DNA from: Bicyclus anynana
Taxonomy: Eukaryota > Arthropoda > Insecta > Lepidoptera > Nymphalidae
NCBI RefSeq assembly: GCF_947172395.1
Contig: NC_069106.1
Location: 5,146,001-5,210,000 of the forward strand
DNA length: 64,000 bases
Direction: 5' to 3'
Below the pieces are notes generated by a model. It was not told the origin of the DNA. It did no database searches and was given only the letters and a program-made list of their open reading frames with translations. Shown here piece by piece: positions 1 through 10,067 of the stretch. The translations under genes were made by a program, and so were the position numbers. Positions within the stretch are counted from its first letter, which is position 1, and each line of letters starts with the position of its first letter.

Positions 1-127
1 AAAAATATTTTTATTATAAAAAATAGGCTATAATAAACCTACTTGAATGGCTGAAGCACCCTTAATCCTATACCTTCCAGAGCCAAATCCTCCTTTATAA
101 TTGGCTACCGTAGTTACCTATGATATT

Positions 128-241
128 ACGTGATAGCTCAGTGGATATTATGACCTATACCTTCGATTCGGAAGAAGTAGGTTCGAATCCGGTCCGGGGC
201 ATGAACCTCCAACTTTTCAGATATGTGCATTTTAAGAAATT
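128..241 (+). mobile_element. SINE-A, 5' part only
   Basis: A tRNA-like head with an A-box-like GATAGCTCAGTGG and a B-box GGTTCGAATCC, followed by the family body up to AAGAAAT. The 3' half is missing. The sequence then runs into an AT-rich spacer and a tandem repeat. Confidence 0.8.
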
Positions 242-271
242 TATTTATTTATTAGTCCTTCTAAAATTTTG

Positions 272-639
272 CTTGTAAAATATATGCTAATCACTTTTCG
301 CAGGCGATATCGTAGATTTAGAATAAAAAAAAGAACACTTTTTGCAAGCGATATTAGATCAAAAATAAAAAAAAAATAAAGTAAACTTTAGAAAGAACTT
401 ACTACATACGTTTTTGTAATTTGTAGTGTTTTTGAAGGCATATCAGCAGGTAATTCTTGCAAAATATATGCTAATCATATTTCGCAGGCGATATCAATGA
501 TTTAGAATAAAAAAGAACACTTTTCGCAGGCGATATTAGATCAAAAATCAAAAAAAATTAAAGTACACTTTAGAAAGAACTTACTACATACATTTTTGTA
601 ATTTGTAGTGTTTTTGAAGGCATATCAGCAGGTAATTCT
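272..639 (+). repeat. Two tandem 184 bp units
   Basis: Units 272-455 and 456-639 are near-identical direct repeats. Each contains two copies of a shorter motif, TTTCGCAGGCGATAT or close variants, so there is a nested smaller period. No coding potential is seen. Confidence 0.85.
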
Positions 640-723
640 CAGATTTAGATAACACAGTCACGCTAATTCTAACGCCTGTTCATACTAGCGTTTCTCCTAA
701 TGTACGTTACAGTAACGGCTTTC

Positions 724-846
724 GCGATGGTATGCGCGCTGGACTAATTTATTCATAGTACGGAGGTCCTGGGTTCGATCCCCGGCTGGACCAATTGAGG
801 TTTTCTTTATCGCTCCAGGTCTGACTGGTGGCAGGCGCCCTAGGCA
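724..846 (+). mobile_element. SINE-B, partial
   Basis: Contains the SINE-B head (GGTATGCGCGCTGGA), the B-box GGGTTCGATCCCCGGC and the start of the body (TTGAGGTTTTC, CCAGGTCTG). It stops before the conserved GTACCGCCAAGCGATT region. Confidence 0.75.
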
Positions 847-1233
847 CGCATTCTATGATGATAGATGATACAATTATAGGTGAAGCTGTCAATGTCATGT
901 AATATTGTCAAATGTTAATAAGACACAAGTTAAAAATAAATATTAAATCGTAGACAGAGAAGCATTAAACAAAAAAAGTCTTATATTGCTTTAAAAACGC
1001 CATAAACGAACATCACTGACGATCTATCAGGGTGTGAGTTACAAGTATGTTGCCATGATAAAAATTCTTAATTAATGTTGTCAGCTAATGACAATATTAT
1101 GAATATTATATCCATTACATACTTTATCTAGGTAATCTATAGAAGAGAGAGAACTCACGCAGTGTGTAATAAGTTAATTTGTGTAATTTCGACTCCACGC
1201 AGTCTTCTCTGCCATACGAATTGCGGTACGGAC

Positions 1234-1541
1234 GGCTTCAGTGTGCTCGTGGCGTTCGAGCCGTCCACATCTCTTGTTGTGTAATTCTTTATGGGTTACT
1301 TAGGATAGGCGGGGAGAGTGACTTGAGTGGAAAAGGGGAGTGTTTGTATACAGTCAAAGGTACCTTTAACCCTATACAGATCGTTCACAAGTGCGTGACT
1401 CCACTCAAGGTCATTCTCTACCGTTCTAGGATCTTATTTTGGTTACAGTTTGATTTGTTAATTAAGTTGTCCTGACAAATGTTGTGAATCATAACCTTTG
1501 TTTTACATTAGTTTTCTTATATTTGCAATCACTTTTGAGTC
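1234..1541 (+). repeat. Dispersed repeat P, copy 1
   Basis: A ~308 bp unit matching 46125-46433 over its whole length and 23360-23540 in inverse orientation over its 3' part. It begins with GGCTTCAGTGTGCTCG and ends near TTTTGAGTC. No terminal inverted repeat, tRNA promoter or open frame is evident. The 98-codon frame that crosses it includes the same repeat and is not a gene. It could be a solo LTR, an LTR fragment or part of a larger transposon. Confidence 0.75.
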
Positions 1542-2021
1542 CTATACTAATAGAGACACGCATGCGCAATTTTAGGTCAACTAATCGTTAGTCCAAGCTA
1601 TAGCCATAATATACAGCGAGAATAGCAAAATGTATGATCGGACACGATCGTTGTCTTGTAATTTACATAGATACTCGTAGTTAGTCGAACGATTCGAATA
1701 GATTAGCGTACTCTCAAATTAGCGACTGTCACAGGTTTGCATAGAACAAATTTAATGAAAGCTAAATTGTTAACTCATCCTCCTACCACAGGTAAGTATG
1801 TTAGTCAAGTTAGTTTGGACTTTGAGTTGAGTACAGTATAAAACGCAGTTTTTATATTTTCTAGGAGATATCTAGAAGAATCACGTCTTTAGTCGACGAA
1901 CCCTTTGTGCTAGAGAGCTTTAGATCTACTGTAGCTTTAGTTAAGTTAGATTTAACGGGTTTTCTAAAGGGTACAACACTTAAGTAGAAGTGTTTGGTGA
2001 TCAGGGTTATGTCTAGGAAAT
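1542..2021. other. Unassigned spacer
   Basis: Mixed-composition sequence between repeat P and the second duplication copy. I see no repeat family, RNA gene or convincing coding frame in it. Confidence 0.5.
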
Positions 2022-2128
2022 TATTTTTATTATAAAAAAAATAGGCTATATACTTGAATGGCTGAAGGACCCTTGAAACCTATACTATACCTTCCAGAGC
2101 CAAAGTCTCCTCCATAATTGGCTATGAT

Positions 2129-2360
2129 ACGTGATAGCTCAGTAGATATGACCTCTGCCTCCAATTCTGGAGGGTCTGGGTTCGTATCCGGCGCATGCAC
2201 CTCCAACTTTTCAGTAGTGTGTGTATTTTAAGAAATTAAATATCACGCGTCTCAAACGGTGGAGTAAAACATCGAAAGGAAACATGCATACCTGGCTAAC
2301 CCCTCTCATTCTGACAGGAGACTCGTGCTCAGCAGTGAGCCGAATCTGGGTTGATAACGA
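2129..2360 (+). mobile_element. SINE-A, internally deleted
   Basis: Has the head (GTGATAGCTCAG), a B-box variant (GGTTCGTATCC) and the 3' end GAGCCGAATCTGGGTTGATA. About 75 bp between the CATACCTGG and CTAACCCCTCTC motifs are missing compared with full copies. Confidence 0.85.
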
Positions 2361-2721
2361 ACTTACCCACACAGGTAGGAACACAAGGTTCCGGATGATA
2401 TTTATAATAATAAACGCTAGTGTAAAGAATTACTAAAGCACTATAACTTAAGTGGAAACAAAACAAAAACGTATATTAATAATCAAAATTTAAGACCTCC
2501 AACGTAACCTTGCGATTATTGATAGCAATCGCCCTTACACAAGCACGCAATCAGTTAAAGGAACAAAAGGGAAATTATAGATTATTACATAATAAATGAT
2601 CAAATGGATAATCAAGGGAGAACACGCGAAACTTAGCTTAACATTGTTTTCTTGGCTATCCACTTCAGATACTGGTAGACATAACATAAATGAGGGGTAA
2701 TGTATGAAATATGCACGACAT

Positions 2722-2845
2722 AGGGTTCGTTTACACAAACAGCACGTTGCCAACTTGGCAACTGCTAGCTACGACTGCAGTCGATTGCAGTTGGCGACGA
2801 CTCGGCGGCAATCGACAGTAGTTGCTGCTCGTGCAAATGGACCCT
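2722..2845. mobile_element. Short MITE with terminal inverted repeats
   Basis: A GC-richer 124 bp unit. The left end AGGGTTCGTTTACAC pairs with the complement of the right end GTGCAAATGGACCCTT. The interior is rich in CGACTG/TTGGC motifs. It lies in only one of the two duplicated copies, so it probably inserted after the duplication. The GGGTCCRTTTGCAC-type ends resemble PIF/Harbinger or hAT MITEs, but the family is not settled. Confidence 0.55.
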
Positions 2846-3059
2846 TAATCAATAGTACTTGGTGACAATAATAAGCAATGTATTAAATACACATGTTAAA
2901 AAGAAATCGTCTACGAGTTAAGCAATTTAAATTGCTTAAATTGTTTTAAAAACGCCCTAAACGAACGCTACTACTCGAAGATCACTGACAATCTGTCAGG
3001 GTGTGAGTTACAAGCATGTTGCCATGATAAAAATTCTTAATTAATGTTGTCAGCTAATG

Positions 3060-3816
3060 AAAAAAATACATTTTATTCAATTAATTTAATGAAAATACGG
3101 GTTCCAAAAATATTTTAATTTTGGATTTTAAGCACCTTATTTTATGTTCTTTTAAGATTAAAATAATTTGTTCTGCTTAGTTGACACTCGGAATAAAGGC
3201 CCAGCTTCCATACTAAATTGGGACATGTCCTTTCAGTCAAATCGCTTCAGTAGCCGCAGGTAAAGGAGGAACAAACATACACACAAACTTTCACCTTTAT
3301 AATATTACTGTGATAAAGTATACGGACAATATTTGACTCACAGAGTTCAACAATCGTTAAAACTGTTTTTTTTTGCGTATTATTGTATTTTTACCCGACC
3401 GCAAGAAGGGTTATGTTTTTCGCGCGTATCTTATATGTATGTAATATTCTTTATTACCTCATATCTTCCAAATCACTGAACGGATATACTTAATTAGGAT
3501 ATCGTAAGATTTGTCTCAATAACCCAAGTGTTCTTAGATAGGTGAAACTAAAAAAAAATAACAAGACGACTGTGAGACGCTATAGACTGGAGGTGAAAAA
3601 AATTTTTTTTTCTAATATTGCATAGGTATCAAACTCAAGAGCTTTTTGTGAGTATTCTGAAATGGTATATCATGACCATGTTTAAAAAATCTACAATTAC
3701 AAAATCGTTATTTATTAGTTGACTATACAAAATACGCGAGGCGGATTACTATAGGTGCAAGCAGGTTTGTAAAGTGAAGTTATAAAATAAACTAAATTAA
3801 ATATATTGATTATAAG
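3060..3816. other. AT-rich spacer with Helitron-F fragment
   Basis: Mostly unassigned AT-rich sequence. About 3228-3316 on the minus strand resembles the 5' end of Hel-F (AAACTTTCACCTTTATAATA read on the plus strand) with the usual TCGCTTCAGTAGCCGCAG segment. The block near 3395-3540 has a repeat-like feel but no second copy here. Confidence 0.5.
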
Positions 3817-3905
3817 AATCGGCTAAGTGCGAGTCGGATTCACCCACCGAGCGTTCCGTAGAATTTTTTGAATATTTGCTTAACCGCGGTTTGACGTGTA
3901 AATTA
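3817..3905 (+). repeat. Dispersed repeat fragment (GCGAGTCGGATTC type)
   Basis: The block CTAAGTGCGAGTCGGATTC followed by GTTCCGTAGAATT resembles a common lepidopteran repeat that I know by its AAGTGCGAGTCGGACTCGC motif. Only a short piece is present. Confidence 0.45.
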
Positions 3906-3988
3906 TCGTACTTTGTAACAAACGTAACAAATAAATCCGAAATTCACCATCTATCGTAACTAAAAAGTGTGAAATAAATTAATTAATT

Positions 3989-4237
3989 AAACAAATAAAA
4001 TAACCCGACTGCATAAAGTATAAAAAACTGAAAAGAAAAAAAACAAGCTCAGTCCAGAAGTGTAGAAAGCAATTAGAAAACAGTCGGGACCTTAGATATT
4101 GGATAAATGATTTTTTTCTACATTATATAATAGGTCTTGACTGTTTTCTAATTGCTTTCTACACTTCTGGACTGAGCTTGTTTTTTTTCTTTTCAGTTTT
4201 TTTATACTTTATGCAGTCGGGTTTTTTTATTTGTTTA
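3989..4237. mobile_element. Foldback MITE, ~97 bp arms
   Basis: The left arm 3989-4085 and right arm 4139-4237 are near-perfect inverted complements around a 53 bp AT-rich centre. The arms include ACCCGACTGCATAAAGTATA and its complement. The RNA or single strand could form one long hairpin. There is no coding content. This is typical of a non-autonomous foldback DNA transposon. Confidence 0.85.
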
Positions 4238-4647
4238 ATCAATGTATTTATTATTTGAAATGATAGAAATTAGTAGGTATTACTTTCATATATACGAACT
4301 ATACTGTAAGGCCTCGCTCTAATAGGACACCTAATCAATCTCTTTTGATATTCAAATTATTTAGCACCAAAGTGTTTTGCATTTAGATGACAAAAACATC
4401 GTTAGCAGGGGTAAACAACGGTTGGTTAGTATTCGAAAAGTTATTGATTTTTTTGTAATAGACAATATTGTCTTATTATGCTAAATATTTGTTCTTTATT
4501 TAAATTAAAACGACGGAGGGCTATGAGAACCTTGCTTGGAATTTCTTTGAAGGATCAAATTTTGAGCAAAATATAAATTCTGAATTTAATTTATCTTTAT
4601 TTAAAGACGGCAAAAGAATCAAAGGTAAAGACTAAGAGAAGAAATAC
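4238..4647. other. Unassigned AT-rich spacer
   Basis: No repeat family, RNA gene or plausible reading frame recognised. Confidence 0.5.
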
Positions 4648-4862
4648 GTTTGAAGTCTGCAAATCCGCATTGGGCCAGCGTGGTGGACTATTTGCCTAAT
4701 GCCTTTCATTCTGAGTGAGACTGTGCTCAACAGTGAGCCTAATGGTAATGATGATTATCTTCTTCTCCCTTCTAACAAGTTAGCCCGCTTCCATCTTAGA
4801 TTACATCACTTACCATCAGGTGAGATTGTAGGCAAGGGCTAACTTGTAAAGAATAAAAAAAG
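4648..4862 (+). mobile_element. SINE-A 3' end joined to SINE-B 3' tail
   Basis: From 4648 to about 4755 is the SINE-A 3' half (GGGCCAGCGTGGTGGACTAT, then a TGATGATT tail). From about 4766 to 4862 is the SINE-B 3' end (AACAAGTTAGCCCGCTTCCA to CTTGTAAAGAATAAAAAAA). Neither has its promoter head. They are joined within about 10 bp, so this is either a chimeric retroposed unit or two truncated insertions. Confidence 0.75.
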
Positions 4863-4904
4863 CAAAACGATGATAATGTTGAATATTTAAAATGCTAAAG
4901 ACCG

Positions 4905-5056
4905 AATTTTTTCGACCACGGCAGCCAATCTCATGTTGAGATTAGCCATTTACGCAGGAAATATTAATGTGTACAAGTGTGTACGAACACAGGTGCACTC
5001 TTATTTTCCTCTTTTAGACCGACAACCGACCGACAAAAAGAGAATCGACCTGCCAC
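4905..5056 (+). repeat. Dispersed repeat fragment (GGCAGCCAATCTCATG)
   Basis: Contains GGCAGCCAATCTCATG, GAGATTAGCCA, GTGTACAAGTGTGTACG and ACACAGGTGCACTC in the order I know from an abundant lepidopteran repeat. No second copy occurs in this window, so the call rests on recall. Confidence 0.4.
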
Positions 5057-5353
5057 TTTTTTTTTTTTAAGAGTAAGTTCAGTCTTTCAGTCAGTAAGAT
5101 GGAAGCGGGCTAACTTGTTAGGAGGAGGATGAAAATCCACACCCCTTTCGGTTTCTACACGGCATCGTACCGGAACGCTAAATCGCTTGGCGGTACGTCT
5201 TTGTCGGTAGGGTGGTAACTAGCCACGGCCAAAGCCTCCCACCAGCCAGACCTGGACAAATTAAGAAAATCTCAATCTGCCCAGCCGGGGATCGAACCCA
5301 GGACCTCCGTTTTGTAAATCCACCGCGCATACTACTACGCCACGGAGGCCGTC
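5057..5353 (-). mobile_element. SINE-B, near full length
   Basis: Reads on the minus strand from GACGGCCTCCGTGGCG and a B-box GGGTTCGATCCCCGGC to the CTAACTTG region. The T-run at 5057 is the complemented A tail. The region just before the tail has diverged. The 84-codon frame inside is SINE sequence, not a gene. Confidence 0.9.
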
Positions 5354-5401
5354 ACTTGACTTGGACATCTTATCACAGTAACAATGAGGCAGTTGAATTA
5401 A

Positions 5402-5592
5402 TTTATACTAATATTATAAGGCTGAAGAGTTTTTTGATTGAACGCGCTTATCTCAGGAACTGCTGATCCGATATGAAAAATTCTTTCAGTATTAGATAGC
5501 CCATTTATCGAGGAAAGCTATTTGCTATATATTATCCCCGTATTCCTACGGGAACGGGAACCACGCGGGTGAAACCGCGCGGCGTCAGCTAG
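5402..5592 (+). mobile_element. Helitron-like element, group Hel-E
   Basis: The 5' end TATACTAATATTATAAGGCT and the 3' end GCGCGGCGTCAGCTAG followed by T fit non-autonomous Helitrons (5' TC, 3' CTRR, insertion between A and T). The internal blocks GGTCCGATTTGAAAAATTC and CCCATTTATCGAGGAA are shared with eight other copies or pieces here. The GC-rich ACCACGCGGGTGAAACCGCG near the 3' end can form the expected hairpin. Confidence 0.8.
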
Positions 5593-6043
5593 TGTTGAAT
5601 ATAAGAACGATGTTTACCTTAAATGTGGTTGTGGATGGACAAAAGCCCTCACATACGAACTCTAACATTTCCCCCAGAGATTAGCGTACATCAAAGAAAA
5701 TTTCCCACCAGACAAAAAAAGTGAAGCTATTTATTCCCAAGGGAAATCAAACATTTTACGTTTACACGTTTCCTTCTGAAGTTGGTATGTACCAACGTTA
5801 TCGTAAAGAAGTCATAATGTTTAATTAAATTTTATAATTACTTGCGTGACTTCTAAAATATTACTAATAATTATTTTTTAAATAAATTATATTTAATAAA
5901 TTAATGTGTTTAGTAGAAAAGTTTGACATTGACATGCAAACAATGTTAATAACATTGATTGTACAAAATGATTATAGTAATTACGCACTAGTTCTTAGTC
6001 TTTGCGACTACAAATGATAAGGTCTTTTTAAGGATCGAGAAAA
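5593..6043. other. Unassigned AT-rich spacer
   Basis: No repeat family or coding signal recognised. Confidence 0.5.
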
Positions 6044-6347
6044 GCCGATATAGCCCAGTGGATATAACCTCTGCCTCCGATTCCGAAGGGCGAAGGTTCG
6101 AATCCGGTCCGGGGCATGCACCTTCAACTTTTCAGTTGTGTGCATTTTAAGAAATTAAATATCACGTGTCTCAAACGGTGAAGGAAAACATCGTGAGGAA
6201 ACCTGTACACCAGAGAATTTTCTTAATTCTCTGCGTGTGTGAAGTCTGCCAATCCGCATTGGGCCAGCGTGGTGGACTATTTTATTACTCATTCAGAGAG
6301 GAGACTCGAGCTCAGTCAGTGAGCCGAATATGGGTTGATAATGATGA
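6044..6347 (+). mobile_element. SINE-A, full length
   Basis: Complete order of blocks: A-box region ATAGCCCAGTGGATAT, B-box GGTTCGAATCC, GGGGCATGCACC, AAATATCACGTGTCTC, GGGCCAGCGTGGTGGACTAT, GAGCCGAATATGGGTTGATA and a TGATGA tail. Confidence 0.92.
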
Positions 6348-6540
6348 AGGATCGAGTCCTGGGTTAATGACAGTGGCGTGATTATGGTTTTTAGCTAGAG
6401 TAGGCATACATAAAATTTATGATTACAGATGTTTTCAAATAAAGGTTCGTAATGATTCCTCTGGATAGGTTTATTAATTTTTGTTTAAATGGATTGCACT
6501 CTTCCTCCTTCCTAGCTAAGTCGGCAGTGTGATACCCCTG

Positions 6541-6726
6541 CCCCCCTAGCCAAGTGGCACTCGATTCTCTTTCTACAATCGCTAACGCTTTGGAAACTAG
6601 TATCGGAATGACATTTGCTATCGACAGGTCACGTGATCAAGATTTGTTATTCCCATACATTTTTCTAGTTTTCGAAGCGTTAGCGATTGTAGAAAGAGAA
6701 TCGAAATGCCACTTGGCTAGGGGGGG
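6541..6726. mobile_element. MITE M with ~57 bp terminal inverted repeats
   Basis: The left arm 6541-6597 and right arm 6668-6726 are inverted complements. Both start CCCCCTAGCCAAGTGGCA when read inward. The core between them is about 70 bp. Pieces of the same family occur at 37802-37862 and 38010-38075. The 64-codon frame across it is an artefact of the inverted repeat. Confidence 0.85.
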
Positions 6727-6825
6727 CTGTATAGTAAACGGCCTGTAAGTTGATCTATGCTTATACAACTTTTCGGGTGCTAGCGACATATGGTGCTATG
6801 GTAGCAATTCTATAGGTAGCATTTT

Positions 6826-7098
6826 TGACGACCTCCGTGGCGCAGTGGTATGCGCGGTGGATTTACAAGACGGAGGTCCTGGGTTCGGTCCCCAGCTGGG
6901 CCGGTTGAGGTTTTCTTAATTGGTCCAGGTCTGGCTGATGGGAGGCCTTGGCCCTGGCTAGTTACCACCGAAACCAGAAAGGGGTGTGGATTTTCATCCT
7001 CCTCCTAACAAGTAAGCCCGCTTCTATCTTAGATTGCACCATCACTCACCATCAGGTGAGATTGTAGTCAAGGGTTAACTTGTAAAGAATAAAAAAAG
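6826..7098 (+). mobile_element. SINE-B with internal deletion
   Basis: Starts TGACGACCTCCGTGGCGCAG and ends in an A-rich tail. It lacks the GTACCGCCAAGCGATTTAGC segment of full copies: the sequence jumps from TAGTTACCACC to GAAACCAGAAAGGGG. Confidence 0.9.
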
Positions 7099-7292
7099 TG
7101 GTCTTGGCTACAGTGTTTAAAAATAAACTGATGGTGATTTAACTTTAAAAAGCTTGTTTAACAATAACAATGGTTTAATTTTTTTTATAGTTGTAGTAAA
7201 AAAGTTTCACTACAAAACACATAATAGTTCACTATCGAAAGTCCCTAATCAAAAAGTAATTTTCTCATCAAAATATCACTTCAAGGTATTGT

Positions 7293-7754
7293 AACTTCCG
7301 ATAAGCTCTAATAAATCTTCAAACAGTAAATAATACACAAAAAGCAATGAAAAGTGTAGTGAAATGACATCGTCATCAACCCATATTCGGCTCACTGCTG
7401 AGCTCGAGTCTCCTCTTAGAATGAGAGGGGTTAGGCCAATAGTCCACCACGCTGGCCCAATGCGGATTGGCAGACTTCACACACTCAGAGAATTAAGAAA
7501 ATTCTCTGGTATGCAGGTTTCCTCACGATGTTTTCCTTCACCGTTTGAGACACGTGATATTTAATTTCTTAAAATGCACACAACTGAAAAGTTGGAGGCA
7601 TGCCCCGGACTGGATTCGAACCCACACCCTCCGGAATCGGAAGCAGAGGTCATATCCACTGGGCTATCACAGCTCTCAACTTCCGATAAGCTCTAATAAA
7701 TCTTCAAACAGTAAATAACACACAAAAAGCAATGAAAAGTAAAGTGAAATGACA
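7293..7754 (+). repeat. 77 bp direct repeats flanking a SINE-A
   Basis: The left copy 7293-7369 and right copy 7678-7754 share ACTTCCGATAAGCTCTAATA onward to GTGAAATGACA with only a few mismatches. They bracket the SINE-A exactly. They are far longer than an ordinary SINE target duplication. Confidence 0.85.
7370..7677 (-). mobile_element. SINE-A, full length
   Basis: All family blocks are present on the minus strand, from the GTGATAGCCCAGTGGATATG head near 7670 to the tail TTGATGACGATG near 7370. It sits between the two 77 bp direct repeats. Confidence 0.92.
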
Positions 7755-8631
7755 CATCAATCATAATATTATTTTCGTATTTCGACAGCAGTAATATTGC
7801 TTTCAAAATATGTAAGTCATTATACACGTGAAATATAGTATTGGCGAAATTACTCGTAGTGTTGTGCTAATTTTAAAACCTTTTTATCGATGTTGAAGAA
7901 GTTGACGACTTGAATTTAAGTTATGTGACAGTGACACTGTAATTTTGTTAATTTATTTATTTATTTACGTACACTTACAATATACATATAGAGACATACA
8001 CAAATAATATATAACTAGCTCACATTGACTTATACGTACATCTATGACAAGTGCACACAACATTCAATTAATTGACGTTGCCACGTGAGGGGTATGTATT
8101 TAACTGTATGTTTTTTTCTGTTTGATTGTGTAATAGGCTAGTTGACACTTTTTTTAATTGTTCATTATCTTACTACTAGATTAAATGAAAATTTTAAATT
8201 TTGAATATTTTTTTGACAATACGAGCCAAAACGCCTGTCAGTCATGATGGTCTATATTTCAATTGTTTCATGACGTCATGGTAAGAAATCCTATACAAAC
8301 GGAGCGTTTGACAAAAATATTAGTTAACAATTAGTTTGACGTTTATTACACAAGTAACATTGTGACGTCACAAAATGGATGACAGCGTTTTTGACGTATG
8401 ACGTACATCGTATTTGAAAAATACATCATATTAAATTAAGTTTTATAAGAAATCCTTAACTTTTATTTATTAATTTCTATATATTCGGACCTTTAATCCA
8501 TTTTCTACACGAAATTATATTGTTTATTTATTATTTATATTCAATTTTATATGAGTCAATTACCATATTCTTCATATGTTGTTTTATCTGAGCGAGATAT
8601 ACTACACGAGCGGTCAAGTTGAGTGTTGTCA
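7755..8631. other. Unassigned AT-rich spacer
   Basis: Long AT-rich sequence with short A/T runs. It contains a TGACGTCA-type stretch around 8270-8420 but no recognised element or coding frame. Confidence 0.5.
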
Positions 8632-9264
8632 TGTCTTTATTTTATTTTTTATTTTTATTTCTTAGGGATAGTTAACATTTACATATTATTTCTTAAATCT
8701 AAAAGTAAACGTAAAAATAGTTTAAACATGTAAACAACAATACATCTTATAACAGCATCCACGAATACACATACGAAAATAATGGCGTCACAAAATACAC
8801 AAACAAATCAATTACAAAAAAAACAAACAAACGTAAATCTATATAAAAAAAGAGAGAATTATAACAATAATAATTAAAAATACAACGAAACACAAATAGG
8901 TAAGAAAAAAAAATATAATAATAATTATAATAAGAGATCTAATAATAAGAATTAAGACACTATTACTACTCAGGTACAGGGATATTTAATTTTTGAAGAG
9001 TGATTGAGATGGGTTTTTATATTGGGTGGATGGCTTTTTATATTGGGGTTCGGACATGGCAAATACGTCTACATCGTCAAATAACTTGTTGTATGTGTCC
9101 ACAAGTCGACGCACAGGCGCGCGCTTTCCAGCGTTGGTTTTACAGAAATTGACAGCGAATAAATTATAAGCACGCACCCGACGTTGACCTGCGTACAAAA
9201 CATTTAGTGATAATTTACATACTAAGTCAGGACAATCGTATTTATTGTTGATGAGTCCATGCAT
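8632..9264 (-). pseudogene. Jockey/CR1-like LINE, RT C-terminal fragment and 3' UTR
   Basis: A minus-strand frame (8986-9264, about 92 codons) contains CPDLVCKLSLNV, FAVNFCKTNAGKRAPVRR and a closing DTYNKLFDDVDVFAMS. This is the pattern I know from the extreme C-terminus of insect Jockey/CR1-type reverse transcriptases: CP.L, aromatic basic patch, then Y...DiF. No polymerase motif is present, so this is a 5'-truncated copy. The sequence downstream on the minus strand (8632-8985) is very AT-rich and ends in an A-rich stretch, as expected for a LINE 3' UTR and tail. The start codon of the frame is incidental. The clade cannot be fixed from so short a piece. Confidence 0.6.
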
Positions 9265-9617
9265 GAGTCCATGTCGTCAAAAGTATATACCAATATTTCC
9301 TTTATTTTCCAAATATTTTATAACACTCAAAGTACAGACCATGAGCAACCCTGCTAAAGCTATCATCGATCTCAACAAGTATAACAGGCTAAATATTGAA
9401 TCAGTAGAAAATATTATCGACATATTTTATCGATAAAAGCGATCGCACGTCTACTATCACACAGCATTAACGAATGACTAGTGTGTCAGTCGTAATTCTA
9501 TGGAAGATTCATCGTACCATGTCGATACCTCGTTTATTATTTAGTCAATGACACAGGCTATATTCCAAATGACGAGTATATTTCTGCCATATATTCTTAT
9601 TAACTAAATACTACTTC

Positions 9618-9735
9618 CTACTAATAGTATAAAAGCGAAAGTTTGTATCGATGTTTGTTTGGACGTTTGTTACTCTTCAACGCCGCAACTACTGAACTGA
9701 TTTGCCTAAAAAGAGATGGTCCATTTTAGGTCCAT
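9618..9735 (+). mobile_element. Helitron-like Hel-F, 5' end
   Basis: ACTAATAGTATAAAAGCG, AAAGTTTGTATCGATG and GTTTGTTACTCTTCAACGCC match the family 5' end. The 3' half is missing and the sequence becomes unassigned AT-rich DNA until 10067. Confidence 0.65.
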
Positions 9736-10067
9736 TTTTGTACCCCATTAAAATTTAAAAAATACACGGATTTTATTAAAATCTAAATAAGTGAATAATT
9801 CTATCTAAATAAAAAGAAATAAATAAAATTTATTTAGTGCGTGCTAAAAGCGTGTTTTTTAGTTTTTTTAACTATTTAAAGTAATTTAATAGTAGGTACT
9901 GGGCATTGACCTCTTGTAATAAAAGGACCCACAATCATATAGAAAGTCTCACTTAAAAACTGGCCAATTTTGCTTTAGCAGTTTCAGAATTATTGATAAA
10001 GAAAATTTATACCTAAGCAAATTCAACCTTAAAGAATCAGTTTAAGGTTCAATTTGCAAATGCGACT

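Larger units (their letters stand above)
1..1083 (+). repeat. First copy of a ~1 kb direct duplication
   Basis: This stretch matches 2022-3059 in the same order and orientation. Both copies share the AT-rich lead-in before a SINE-A head, the SINE head itself, and a block ending near 1083 that includes GGGTGTGAGTTACAAG. The copies differ by many substitutions and indels, so the duplication is old. The tandem 184 bp repeat and the SINE-B piece at 724 are present only in this copy. Confidence 0.7.
2022..3059 (+). repeat. Second copy of the ~1 kb direct duplication
   Basis: Matches 1-1083 in order: the AT-rich lead, the ACTTGAATGGCTGAAG block, a SINE-A at the equivalent place, and the terminal block ending TTGTCAGCTAATGA. 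The offset stays near 1.95-2.02 kb along the match. A MITE-like insert at 2722-2845 is absent from copy 1. Confidence 0.7.

Noticed and set aside
6830..6905. SINE heads that look like tRNA genes (A-box and GGTTCGATCC B-box)
   Set aside because: They occur as parts of about 300 bp repeated units with SINE tails, and no clean four-arm tRNA fold with acceptor pairing is evident. The same holds for all SINE-A and SINE-B heads.
7364..7564. Recurring frame with IRLTAELESPLRMRGVRPIV
   Set aside because: It is SINE-A antisense translation, seen again at 13830, 40239 and 45392. Not a gene family.
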